Assembly (NCBI GenBank): GCA_964626415.1
Contig: CAZVFH010000006.1
Span: 1 to 30,581 of the forward strand
Origin: CAZVFH01 sp964626415
GTDB lineage: Bacteria > Patescibacteriota > UBA1384 > XYA2-FULL-43-10 > CAINNR01
Direction: 5' to 3'
DNA length: 30,581 bases
Positions 1-7,902 of the stretch are shown here, one piece after another. Positions within the stretch are counted from its first letter, which is position 1, and every line of letters starts with the position of its first letter. The notes beneath the pieces are model-generated. The model worked only from the letters and a program-made list of their open reading frames with translations, searched no databases and had not been told where the DNA came from. The position numbers and the translations under genes were made by a program.

Positions 1-2190
1 TGCAAGCCGTTTCATTTGATCGGCGGGAAGGCGATTCGGATCTGCTAAAGTTTGTTTAATCGTTTGCAATTCCCCTAAACTTCTTTCTTCAAGCCCTCTG
101 CTCACCGCAGCTGCTTCTCTATTCGTTATTCTCATAACATTTTTCATTGATGAATCTATCCGTGCTAATGCTTCGGGGGCAATGCCGGTGATATTTGCAT
201 TAACGGTCGACAAAGCTGTTAAAGCCACTCCAGCACTATCCGGACTTCGTTTTTTCATTTCAGTGAGGATTTTATCCATTGACTCGTTACCAGCAAGTGA
301 GTCCTTTGGAAGTCCTGAGTCCTTTTCGGCAGTTTTTAACGCTTCAACCAATTCCTGCAAAGCCCCAGCCAATTCAGGATCATTTTGGGCAACAACTTCC
401 TGCGGCGTGGCAGAAGTCGCCGTCGGTTGTGCGGGTTGGTTTGTAGCCGGTTGGTATTGCCCTCTGTTCGTCGCCGGAACAGCCGGAGCCGGAGTTTCGT
501 CATCTTCATCATCGACATTGTTATTTCTCCTTCTATTTCTCCTTCCCGGTGGATATCTAAAAGCTTCCGGATTTTCGCGTTCCATTGCATTTAATTGTTC
601 TGCTGATAGATAACGAAAGTCGGTTTTAGGTTGCTGATCTACTGGAACATTTGGATCGGGTGGCGGCGGGGGTAATAAATCCCTAGCAATATCTTTTGCC
701 GTGGCGTATCTAGCCCTTCTAACATTATTTCTGTCATCGATTCCCTCTGGACCGCGGGTCAATCGTTTCCAAATAGGAATTGCGTTGTCTCGAGTGGCAT
801 TTTTCTGTGTTTGCTCCCGAAGTTCTTTAAGTATTGCTTTTACACCAACATAGTTTTCGCCCGACAATTCTGCTAACTCTATTTCAGATTTTAGACGTCC
901 ACCGTCACCGATCGCGCCTTTTTCCATTAATTGGTCCAACAAAGCATCAGCTTCTGCATTTCTATAAGTGATCTGATCGTCAACAATATTTTTTCTGTTT
1001 CTGGCAACGACTCGACTATAAGCAGCGTCGGGAAGGATTTTTTTCTTGGTTATATGATTATAATATGCCGCTTGATAAACATCTCTTTCGGCATTTTCTT
1101 TTGCTTTGGTGCGGACATCCACAGGTAATTGGTCTTTAAATCTTTGGGACGCAGTGTATCGCTCGTAAGATTTGCCCACTTTTGTGTTCATCACATAATT
1201 TCCAGCTGTCATTTTTGCACGGTTGTATCTGCGCGTTACACTATCTTTGGCGGCTCCAGTAACTTGTCCACCTGTTTTGCCCCATGCCTTCTTCCCCCAA
1301 TTTCCCCATGAGGTGACGGCGGCGCCGCCGATCGAAAATGGTGATTTCATCGCCATATAAAAACAAACGAGGGCAAAAATTGCCGGCAAAAACCAAGTTG
1401 TTCCAGTCATAGTTTCCATAAATCTGCCAGCGAGCCAAAGCCAAAAAACAGCGAATATCGGCAGAAAAACCCATTTTGTGAACTGTCCCCACCATTGGGT
1501 AAAGTATTTTTTTGTCATCGGCAGAACCATCGACATATAAGCGGCGGGAGCGATGGCAACGAGAAAATATAAATAATAATTTCGGATTAAAAAGAGGAAG
1601 GAGAGGATAAGAATCATAACCGCACCGACAATGGCGACAAGCTGTTTGACGCCGTAAGACATAATATATCCCCAGTATGCTTCTGTCCCATCTGGCGCTT
1701 TCGGAGATTCTTTTATCAGGCTAGTAAAAACGCCGGAAATCTTAAATTGTGTCGTAGCTGAAGCATCGCCAACTAAAAAATATGAAGTAAAGACATTGGA
1801 AAAATCAAGCAAGATTCTGGCGATCAGAAAGGAAAAATTTGCCAATATCACTGCCATAATAAATGTCGGCAAGATTTTTTTTACCGCATAAGAATCCAAT
1901 TGGATTCGCAGAATATTCATAAAGGCGATAAAGATAAAAGCGGCAAGAACCAAAGAGTTGACAATATTCATCACTTGTTGCCAGATATTGGCGGTAACAG
2001 CACCCATACCGCAGAGCGTTCCGGTTTCATCAGGTTTTAGAACTTGATAAATCGGCGTCAGCCAGCGGCTATCAGTCGTTGTGCAGGGCCGAACCGGATT
2101 TTCTGCATGAGCCGGAATTGCCGAAAACAAAAAAGCCAGCGGCAAAGCCAGGGTGAAGAAAGATAAGATTAATTGTTTTTTGAGAAGCAT
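1..2190 (-). CDS. Polytopic membrane protein, VirB6/TrbL-like, C-terminus beyond window
   Basis: The minus strand is open without a stop from the ATG at 2190 to base 1 (730 codons), so the gene runs off the left edge. Residues 1-29 look like a signal peptide ending AHA. About six hydrophobic segments follow (near residues 73-95, 108-130, 178-202, 203-225, 238-256 and 266-281), including the stretch LSFLFLIRNYYLYFLVAIAP. From about residue 290 the protein is soluble, charged and helical, with a Pro/Ala/Thr/Gln-rich linker around residues 595-625. An N-terminal polytopic core plus a long soluble tail resembles VirB6/TrbL-type channel proteins of type IV secretion or conjugation machines. This is architecture, not a sequence match. 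The following minus gene upstream encodes a secreted protein that may work with it. Confidence is high for the gene and low to moderate for the family. Confidence 0.8.
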   Translation of the reverse strand, partial: MLLKKQLILSFFTLALPLAFLFSAIPAHAENPVRPCTTTDSRWLTPIYQVLKPDETGTLCGMGAVTANIWQQVMNIVNSLVLAAFIFIAFMNILRIQLDSYAVKKILPTFIMAVILANFSFLIARILLDFSNVFTSYFLVGDASATTQFKISGVFTSLIKESPKAPDGTEAYWGYIMSYGVKQLVAIVGAVMILILSFLFLIRNYYLYFLVAIAPAAYMSMVLPMTKKYFTQWWGQFTKWVFLPIFAVFWLWLAGRFMETMTGTTWFLPAIFALVCFYMAMKSPFSIGGAAVTSWGNWGKKAWGKTGGQVTGAAKDSVTRRYNRAKMTAGNYVMNTKVGKSYERYTASQRFKDQLPVDVRTKAKENAERDVYQAAYYNHITKKKILPDAAYSRVVARNRKNIVDDQITYRNAEADALLDQLMEKGAIGDGGRLKSEIELAELSGENYVGVKAILKELREQTQKNATRDNAIPIWKRLTRGPEGIDDRNNVRRARYATAKDIARDLLPPPPPDPNVPVDQQPKTDFRYLSAEQLNAMERENPEAFRYPPGRRNRRRNNNVDDEDDETPAPAVPATNRGQYQPATNQPAQPTATSATPQEVVAQNDPELAGALQELVEALKTAEKDSGLPKDSLAGNESMDKILTEMKKRSPDSAGVALTALSTVNANITGIAPEALARIDSSMKNVMRITNREAAAVSRGLEERSLGELQTIKQTLADPNRLPADQMKRLA

Positions 2191-2226
2191 ATTTGATTTA
2201 ATTACGGATTTGGAATTTCAAATCAG

Positions 2227-2417
2227 CAAGCTAAAGCTTGGACTCCAGCAAGCAGGGAGTGCAAACTTTAGTTTGCTTCCAGCAAGCTAAAGCTTGAACT
2301 CCAGTGAAGCAGAGAGACCAACCTTTAGGTTGTTTCCAACAAGCTCCCGCCTCGGCTTCGCCGCAGGCGAGACGGGAAAGCTTGAACTCCTTCGCTCGGA
2401 GACCACGCTTTAGCGTG
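2227..2417. repeat. Tandem REP/BIME-like array of short palindromes
   Basis: Three tandem units of roughly 57-80 bp fill the gap between two minus-strand genes. Each unit has hairpin A (CAAGCTAAAGCTTG at 2227-2240 and 2283-2296; interrupted at 2340-2384), then ACTCC, then a GGAG-like motif, then hairpin B. Hairpin B differs in sequence but stays palindromic: CAAACTTTAGTTTG (2262-2275), CAACCTTTAGGTTG (2319-2332) and CACGCTTTAGCGTG (2404-2417). The third hairpin A is split after CAAGCT by a second GC-rich palindrome (about 2346-2377). A related unit occurs at 15267-15314. Confidence 0.85.
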
Positions 2418-2450
2418 TTTTTCTCTATTCTCTATTCACTATTCTTGTAA

Positions 2451-3800
2451 TCATGGTGTTGTTGCCGGAGTTGTCGCTGGCGCTGATGTTGAAGTTGGAT
2501 CAGAAATATCAATTCCGATTGATGCTTTTAGATATTCGACTGATTTTGTCGTCATAATATTGGCAAATCCATGCAACATATCACCTAAATTACACAACAT
2601 CCATGGAATAATATTACCAATCCCAACAGAACCACAGGAATTTAATTCATCCGGATCAACGGAAGAGGAAGGAGAGCCGAGAACATCAGAGTATTTAGTA
2701 AGTTCGGCCACAACTTTATCAACTGCTTCCTGAAATTTTTTTATATCGGTGATTTTTGCGCCAGGGCCCGATGTTTCATCAAATTTAAATTCTGTAAAAG
2801 TTTGTTTTGAACAATATGACAATGGTTTACCATTTTTGACAAACTCATCAAGATATTTTTTTAGTTGTATAGCATCTTTGTAGGTTGAATTCATAAGTTG
2901 AACTCCGTTGGGATTTAGAACTTTTTGTTTAGTTGAGTCGATGACTATCATTGCTTTTATGATTTCTGGTGCCGCAAGCAACGCAGTTATACCCATTGAT
3001 TGGATGGCGCTAAATGCTTGGGCGATAGTGATTTTTCTTAGCCCATAACTGCTTGATTCCTGATCTATCCAATAACTATCAACATCGGAATAAAAAAGTT
3101 TTCTCATATTATTTTTAATCCCGTCCCAAAGGGTTGCCATTTCAGGGCAAACCTTATCTGGGTCGGAGATATCAATCGTTGTGTCGACAGTTTTAGTGTT
3201 GATAAAAGTTGAGCTGTTTAAGGCACGAATAAAATCCTTGTTAAAAGGAGATAATGGTTTACAAAGCCCATCCCTTACAACGACTCCCCCAACGTCAAAC
3301 CCTATTCCCATATGCGATATAAAATCATCTTCATTGACACGGCGGAAATTACTCACTTGTCCTTTTTCAATCAAATAAACTCCGGCTTCTCGCCAATTGT
3401 ACCCTGTTTGCCCCTGTTGTCTCCAAATAACAAGAACTGCGTTAGCACTCTCGGTACAAGCAACACTAGCATCGCCCGGATGTAAATTATAACCGCGGAT
3501 GTCATATGTGTATAAAGTGTCGGCCGGCTTATCACTGTCAACAAACTGGTCGCGAGTATAAGTGCTACCTTTGTTAAAAGTCGTTGATAAACTTGTGCCA
3601 GAAATGACTGCCGCAGCTTTGATTGAATTTCCGGGATCGCCTGAGTCGCCAAAACTTAATTTAAGCGAATCCCAGCCAGACCCAGTCGTTATCTGGGGAG
3701 TTGTTGCTGCTTCTCCTTTTTCCACCCCAAAAATCCCCCCAAATATAAGTGGGAAGATAAGAGTGGCGATGAAAAGTGATTTTAACTTTGTCTTTAGCAC
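2451..3800 (-). CDS. Secreted Cys-containing protein of unknown function
   Basis: A 449-residue protein. The GTG at 3800 is chosen as start because AAGGAGGG (3805-3812) sits four bases upstream; an ATG-like start 24 bases further out has no such site. The N-terminus has Lys residues, a hydrophobic core and a probable signal-peptidase site after GEA. Six cysteines are spread through the mature chain (contexts VACTES, GLCKP, VCPEM, SYCSK, NSCGS, WMLCN), which would suit disulfides outside the membrane. There is a hydrophobic helix near the middle and another around IIPWMLCNLGDMLHG, then a Ser/Thr/Pro/Ala-rich tail. No family is recognised. It lies upstream of, and on the same strand as, the VirB6/TrbL-like gene, so it may be part of the same envelope complex; this is inference. 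Confidence 0.8.
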   Translation of the reverse strand: MLKTKLKSLFIATLIFPLIFGGIFGVEKGEAATTPQITTGSGWDSLKLSFGDSGDPGNSIKAAAVISGTSLSTTFNKGSTYTRDQFVDSDKPADTLYTYDIRGYNLHPGDASVACTESANAVLVIWRQQGQTGYNWREAGVYLIEKGQVSNFRRVNEDDFISHMGIGFDVGGVVVRDGLCKPLSPFNKDFIRALNSSTFINTKTVDTTIDISDPDKVCPEMATLWDGIKNNMRKLFYSDVDSYWIDQESSSYGLRKITIAQAFSAIQSMGITALLAAPEIIKAMIVIDSTKQKVLNPNGVQLMNSTYKDAIQLKKYLDEFVKNGKPLSYCSKQTFTEFKFDETSGPGAKITDIKKFQEAVDKVVAELTKYSDVLGSPSSSVDPDELNSCGSVGIGNIIPWMLCNLGDMLHGFANIMTTKSVEYLKASIGIDISDPTSTSAPATTPATTP

Positions 3801-3944
3801 AAAACCCTCCTTAGTATCAAACAAATTTCTAATTTCTAATTACTAATTTCTAAAAAAATATCCAATAATAAAATGACAAAAGTGAACAGATTTAGACATT
3901 AGACATTTTTTAGGTTAATTAGGTCAATTTGGGAGTATTAGAAA

Positions 3945-4613
3945 TTATTGTTGTATCTTGTCTAAATTATCTAACATTTTCTGCCAATGGTCAACTTGGT
4001 CGCTTTTTTCAAGCAGGCGATTGACTTCAATTAGATAGTTTAGTGTTGTTTTTGAAAGCGGGTCAATTTTGTAGGCCGATTCAAAGACCGAAGCGGCTTT
4101 TTGCCGATAAGTTGGTTTATCTTCTTTGAAGATGTCGCTATTTTTTGACATCTCCAAATTGGCGACGCCGAGAAACAAATAAGAATCAAAGTCCTTCGCC
4201 TCTGTTGCGCAGAAATTTAAGTTGATTATGGCGATTTGTGAGTAATTTTCAGAAATCAATTTTCTATCAAGTTCCAGATTACAGGATTTTGACTCGGATA
4301 AGTTGATTGCTGAGAGCAGATCGTTGTTAATTTTTTTTTCTTCTAAAAACGGTTTTAATTTTAAAATATCGCCGGAAGCGGATTTTGCCAGCTCCTGCCG
4401 CTTTTTTGCTTCATCACCAAAAAATTGCAAAATGTCGGCTTTTTGATAATCAACATAAGCGAGGGTGTATTTTCGCTGAGCAAGGTTTTGGTCGCCGTCA
4501 GCAATTAAATTTTGATAGACAAGGTTTTTATAATAAAAAGAAAGAACAAAAATAGCGACCATGACAAGTGCAAGCCAAATGCTTTTTTTTAATTTAAAAT
4601 TTAAAATTTTCAA
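3945..4613 (-). CDS. Membrane-anchored helical (TPR-like) protein
   Basis: The frame is open from 4703, but its first 30 codons are encoded by a palindromic repeat (4635-4730) and AT-rich repeat DNA, so that start is doubtful. A TTG at 4613, eleven bases after AAGGAG (4625-4630), is preferred and gives 222 residues: a short basic N-tail, one membrane helix (around IWLALVMVAIFVLSFYY), then helical pairs. The segment with FLGVANLEMSK and the one with AASVFESAYKIDPLSKTTLNYLIEV look like tetratricopeptide-type repeats. TPR proteins usually mediate protein-protein contact; the partner is unknown. The location beside the secreted and polytopic membrane proteins suggests an envelope role. Confidence 0.7.
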   Translation of the reverse strand: MKILNFKLKKSIWLALVMVAIFVLSFYYKNLVYQNLIADGDQNLAQRKYTLAYVDYQKADILQFFGDEAKKRQELAKSASGDILKLKPFLEEKKINNDLLSAINLSESKSCNLELDRKLISENYSQIAIINLNFCATEAKDFDSYLFLGVANLEMSKNSDIFKEDKPTYRQKAASVFESAYKIDPLSKTTLNYLIEVNRLLEKSDQVDHWQKMLDNLDKIQQ

Positions 4614-4634
4614 TTTAAAATTGACTCCTTTTTT

Positions 4635-4730
4635 GTCACCCCGAACTTGTTTCGGGGTCTCAGTAATCAAGCATTCGATTTCTGGGATGCCGAAATCCTC
4701 CAAAGGCGGACAGGTAAATTCGGCATGACA
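4635..4730. repeat. Palindromic repeat family B, copy 1
   Basis: A 96-bp element starting GTCACCCCGAACTTG, with a strong hairpin (CCCCGAA...TTCGGGG), and ending near CATGACA. It closely matches the 96-bp copy at 5047-5142 in the same orientation; a shorter relative lies at 7796-7863. It is of the widespread type that opens GTCA(T/C)CCCGAA and ends CATGAC. Confidence 0.85.
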
Positions 4731-4732
4731 GA

Positions 4733-5035
4733 TTAGCTATTAATCAATTCATCGTATAAATCGCGAAAATCTGGATTATTTTCTCTGATCAAATTTGTTT
4801 TCCAATCACGGTGCCAGTTTTTGAATTGTTTTTCGCGTGCTATTGCAGATTTTACATCCTCGGTTTGTTCAAAATAAACTAATTTTTTCAAGTTGTATTT
4901 ATTTGTAAAACCCTTTAATAAATTATTTTTATGTTCGAAAATGCGGCGAATTAAATTATTTGTGAAGCCGACATAAAATGTTGTGTTCCATTTGTTGGTG
5001 AGGATATAAACATAAAAATCGAAGTTTTTCATCAT
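4733..5035 (-). CDS. GIY-YIG domain endonuclease, small stand-alone
   Basis: A 100-residue protein containing one GIY-YIG nuclease fold: YVYILTNK (the GIY equivalent), FYVGFTNNLIRRIFEHK (YVG with the catalytic Arg) and a downstream Glu in IAREKQFK. It belongs with the short single-domain GIY-YIG proteins common in bacteria; their physiological role is mostly unknown, so DNA cleavage is only presumed. The first of two adjacent ATG codons is taken as start; no strong ribosome site is visible. The gene sits exactly between two direct copies of a 96-bp palindromic repeat, leaving almost no unique DNA around it. Confidence 0.85.
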   Translation of the reverse strand: MMKNFDFYVYILTNKWNTTFYVGFTNNLIRRIFEHKNNLLKGFTNKYNLKKLVYFEQTEDVKSAIAREKQFKNWHRDWKTNLIRENNPDFRDLYDELINS

Positions 5036-5046
5036 AATATTTTCTT

Positions 5047-5142
5047 GTCACCCCGAACTTGTTTCGGGGTCTCAGTAATCAAGAATTCGATTACTGAGAT
5101 GCTGAAACCCTCCATAGACGGGCAGGCGAGTTTAACATGACA
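5047..5142. repeat. Palindromic repeat family B, copy 2
   Basis: This is the same length and orientation as 4635-4730 and begins with the same 30-odd bases. It diverges mainly in the second half. It lies between the start of the GIY-YIG gene and the end of uppP. Confidence 0.85.
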
Positions 5143-5149
5143 TACTATA

Positions 5150-5956
5150 TCATCTAATAAAATATACGATGGCGACTATCGCCGCTATTACCAGCCGATA
5201 AATCACGAACGGCAAAAAGCTGTGTTTTCCAAGATAAGCAAGGAGATATTTTATCGCCAAAAAGCCGGTTGTTGCGCTTGTGACGACGGCAAGAAAAAAT
5301 TCTGGCGACAAAGTTGAGACCGAATAATCCTTTAAAGTAAAAAGAAAAGCGCCGAAAATTGCCGGCGTTGCCAAGAGAAATGAGAAGCGTGTTGCGTCTT
5401 TTCGCGAAAGGTTCAAAAACAATCCGGCAGAAGTTGTGATTCCGCTGCGAGAAACACCCGGAATAAGTGAGATTGCTTGAGCCGCGCCAATTATCATACC
5501 TTTGCGATAGCCGATGGCTTTGATCTTGGTCAAGTTTTTCGAAAATTTATCAGCCGACAATAATATCAGGGCAAAAATTATCAAAAGTGTTGCAACCAAG
5601 AGCGGGGAGCGAAAAGATTTTTCTATAGTGCTGTCAAAAAAATAACCGATTGTGGCTGCGGGAATTGATGAAACAAGAATAACCCAGAAAAGATTATCAG
5701 GGAGGTCGATGACGACATCGTCTTTTGTTTTTTCATCAATCTTGATCGCCCGCGAAATTATCAAAATCCAGTCGCGCCAAAAGTAAATAATTATTGCCAA
5801 AAAGGTTCCAAAATGAAGAGCAACATCAAAATCAAGACCTTGATAATTCCAGCCAAATAAATATGGGACAATGATCAAGTGTCCCGAAGAGGAAATTGGC
5901 AGAAATTCTGAAAGGCCTTGGATAATGCCGAGAATTAAGGCGTGGAGGTAAGACAT
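5150..5956 (-). CDS. uppP: Undecaprenyl-diphosphatase UppP (BacA)
   Basis: A 268-residue polytopic membrane enzyme that dephosphorylates undecaprenyl diphosphate to recycle the lipid carrier for peptidoglycan and surface polysaccharide. Both family signature regions are present: GLSEFLPISSSGHLII near the N-terminus (Glu-rich motif and SSSGH) and PGVSRSGITTSAGLFLNLSR (the PGxSRSG motif) in the second half. The length is normal for the family and the inverted-repeat topology is intact. The ATG at 5956 follows a weak GGGA site. The PAP2-fold gene just upstream on the same strand is a second lipid-phosphatase-like protein, though it lacks key residues. Confidence 0.95.
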   Translation of the reverse strand: MSYLHALILGIIQGLSEFLPISSSGHLIIVPYLFGWNYQGLDFDVALHFGTFLAIIIYFWRDWILIISRAIKIDEKTKDDVVIDLPDNLFWVILVSSIPAATIGYFFDSTIEKSFRSPLLVATLLIIFALILLSADKFSKNLTKIKAIGYRKGMIIGAAQAISLIPGVSRSGITTSAGLFLNLSRKDATRFSFLLATPAIFGAFLFTLKDYSVSTLSPEFFLAVVTSATTGFLAIKYLLAYLGKHSFLPFVIYRLVIAAIVAIVYFIR

Positions 5957-5988
5957 TTTTCCCTACTCCATTACGAATTAAAAATAAG

Positions 5989-6085
5989 GAAGCAAAAACT
6001 CTCACTGATCTATTTTCACAGATCTCCACTGATGATTCTTATCTGTGCCAATCAGTGACAATTGATCTGTGGAAGTTTTTACTTC
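5989..6085. repeat. Palindromic repeat family D, copy 1
   Basis: A 97-bp intergenic element bounded by inverted ends (GAAGCAAAAACT and AGTTTTTACTTC), with internal complementary segments (TCACAGAT with ATCTGTG, CACTGAT with ATCAGTG). Copies 2 and 3 are at 6668-6770 and 17100-17195. It has no coding capacity and is MITE-like in shape. Confidence 0.85.
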
Positions 6086-6088
6086 ATT

Positions 6089-6640
6089 TTATTCAGCGCT
6101 ATTGTGCCGCCAAAAGTGCTCAAAACTTTCAGTTGTAAATTTAGCCAAAATTCCTGATGCAACTCCAATAATTATACCAGCAATAACATCGGAGGGATAG
6201 CCGGAGCCGATTGCTGTTTCGGAAATGCCAACGAGAGTTGAGATCAAAATGAGAATCGGCCCAAGTTTTTTGTGTCCGTAAAGAAGAATTGTTATTGCAA
6301 TCGCAAAAGAGAAGGATGTCGGTCCAGAGGGGAAAGAGGAGAGATTTTGCATAACTTCTCCTGATTGAAAAAAAGTTGCAATCGGGCTTGGCCTTTGCCA
6401 GAAAATGTAAATAATAAAACTAAAAGTAGTGGAAAAGATTAACGACATAAGCGCAGAAAAAACGGCGTTTATCCGGATTCTTACGATAAGATAAATCAAT
6501 GATAGGGCGATAATGGCGACACCGAATCGAGAGAAGAAATCAAAAAACCCCTGCCAAAAAGTTGATTCTCTGTAGGTCTGATGAAGCAGAAAAAGAAGTT
6601 GGCGATCAATGAAGCGTAAGTTGTCGAAGAGGTTGGACAT
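6089..6640 (-). CDS. PAP2-fold membrane protein, probably catalytically inactive
   Basis: A 183-residue, five- to six-helix membrane protein aligned by eye with PAP2/type 2 phosphatidic acid phosphatases. Motif 1 survives as FWQRPSP, motif 2 appears as SFPSGPTSF and motif 3 as IGSGYPSDVIAG. In active family members motif 2 is PSGH and motif 3 is SR-x5-H-x3-D. Here the motif 2 His is Pro, and both the Arg and the nucleophilic His of motif 3 are absent, while the Asp remains. Lipid phosphatase activity is therefore unlikely; a structural, binding or scaffolding role is possible. It lies between two family D repeats and upstream of uppP. Confidence 0.85.
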   Translation of the reverse strand: MSNLFDNLRFIDRQLLFLLHQTYRESTFWQGFFDFFSRFGVAIIALSLIYLIVRIRINAVFSALMSLIFSTTFSFIIYIFWQRPSPIATFFQSGEVMQNLSSFPSGPTSFSFAIAITILLYGHKKLGPILILISTLVGISETAIGSGYPSDVIAGIIIGVASGILAKFTTESFEHFWRHNSAE

Positions 6641-6667
6641 TTTCCTGTGATTACAAATTTAAACAAG

Positions 6668-6770
6668 GAAGTAAAAACTCTCACTGATCTATTTTCACAG
6701 ATAAACACTGATTATTCGATTCGTTATCTGTGTCAATCAGTGACAATAAATCTGTGGTAGTTTTTACTTC
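6668..6770. repeat. Palindromic repeat family D, copy 2
   Basis: A 103-bp element with perfect 12-bp terminal inverted repeats (GAAGTAAAAACT / AGTTTTTACTTC). It lies between the PAP2-fold gene and the recombinase gene and ends seven bases beyond the recombinase stop codon. Confidence 0.88.
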
Positions 6771-7735
6771 AATATTATTCTATGTTCGTCTGTTCTTTTT
6801 CCATGAAATGCTTTGTGAACTTCGCGCAAATGTTGATCTGTAACATGAGTATAAATTTGAGTTGTGGAAACATTGGCGTGGCCGAGAAGCGATTGAACGC
6901 TGCGCAAATCGGCGCCGTTTATTAAAAGGTCGGTGGCAAATGTGTGGCGTAAAGTGTGAGGTGAACAGTGTTTGCTGATACCGGTTTTTTTTGCGTAGCC
7001 GGCAACAATTCGTTCAATTGAGCGAACGGTCAGTTGTCTGGATTTTTGGGAGGGAAAGAGGTATTCACTTTCTTCGATCGTCTGGATATATTTCGTCAAA
7101 ATTTCTTTTGCCTGATCGGACAAAAAAACAACCCGAACCTTCCCACCTTTCCCGCGAACCGGAAATTCACCGCGCTCCAAGTTTAAATCTTCAACTTTTA
7201 AAGCTACGAGTTCGGAAACCCGGAGTCCGGTTGAAAATAAAAGTTCCAAAATTGCTCGATCTCGAAGCCCTTTTTTGGTTGAAATATCAGGCGCATTCAA
7301 AAGTAATATGATGTCATCGGCCTCAAGAAAATCGATTTTTCGCTCCTCTCTTTTTGCCAGTGCGACTTTTTGCGGCGCCAACGCTGTAATTCCTCGTCCA
7401 GCCAAATATCCAAGAAAAGCCCGTAAAGTAATAATGTGATAATTTTGAGTCGATCTGGAAAGTGGCCGGCCATTTTTATCAGATAAACGATTTAAATAAA
7501 GCCGATACTCTTTGATGGCGTCGGCGGTGATGTCTGCCGGCTGCATTTCTTTCTGTTCTTTTTTTAATTTTACATTGTCATTTTGATCTTTGATCTTTGA
7601 TCTTTGATTTTTTCCTTCCAGCCACTTGAAAAATTTCGTTAAATATCTATCATAATTATTTATCGTCAAAAGCGACTGGCCCTTCTCCAATTCACAATGT
7701 TCTAAAAATTGGCGTTTCAATTGCCAAAGATCCAT
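6764..7735 (-). CDS. Tyrosine recombinase XerC/XerD-like
   Basis: A 323-residue site-specific recombinase from the ATG at 7735; a TTG four codons upstream is less likely. The N-terminal SAM-like DNA-binding domain (about 1-105) is followed by the catalytic domain with all signature residues: Arg in STGLRVSEL, the HxLRH box in SPHTLRHTFAT, the later His in LLGHANVSTTQ and the Tyr nucleophile in IYTHV. A single such gene is the usual chromosome dimer resolvase. The N-terminal domain carries about 20 extra residues rich in Lys, Gln and Asn (DNA around 7565-7612, a reiterated TTTGATC-type repeat), inserted in frame between core helices. The stop overlaps the end of a family D repeat. Confidence 0.92.
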   Translation of the reverse strand: MDLWQLKRQFLEHCELEKGQSLLTINNYDRYLTKFFKWLEGKNQRSKIKDQNDNVKLKKEQKEMQPADITADAIKEYRLYLNRLSDKNGRPLSRSTQNYHIITLRAFLGYLAGRGITALAPQKVALAKREERKIDFLEADDIILLLNAPDISTKKGLRDRAILELLFSTGLRVSELVALKVEDLNLERGEFPVRGKGGKVRVVFLSDQAKEILTKYIQTIEESEYLFPSQKSRQLTVRSIERIVAGYAKKTGISKHCSPHTLRHTFATDLLINGADLRSVQSLLGHANVSTTQIYTHVTDQHLREVHKAFHGKRTDEHRIILK

Positions 7736-7795
7736 AGTATAATTCAAAAATCAAAACGCAAAATTCAAAATGACAATGATATTTACTCTCACTTC

Positions 7796-7863
7796 GTCAT
7801 CCCGAATTTATTTCGGGATCTCAGCAATCGATTACTGGGATGCTGAAACGAGCTCAGCATGAC
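7796..7863. repeat. Palindromic repeat family B, short copy
   Basis: A 68-bp element beginning GTCATCCCGAA and ending CATGAC, with hairpins TCCCGAA/TTCGGGA and CAATCGATTACTGGG-type segments shared with copies 1 and 2. It is embedded in AT-rich repeats of the form AATTCAAAATGACAA that fill the 7736-7902 gap. Confidence 0.8.
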
Positions 7864-7902
7864 ATTTAAGTTATTTTGATCTTTAAATTTTGAATTTTTC
7901 TG

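Noticed and set aside
182..1495. Several short open frames in the first 1.5 kb
   Set aside because: They are shadows of the uninterrupted 730-codon minus-strand frame that runs off the left edge.
2227..2417. CRISPR array
   Set aside because: The units are palindromes with short, similar connectors, not constant repeats separated by unique spacers.
4635..5142. Insertion sequence ends
   Set aside because: The repeats are direct, not inverted, and the gene between them is a GIY-YIG nuclease, not a transposase.
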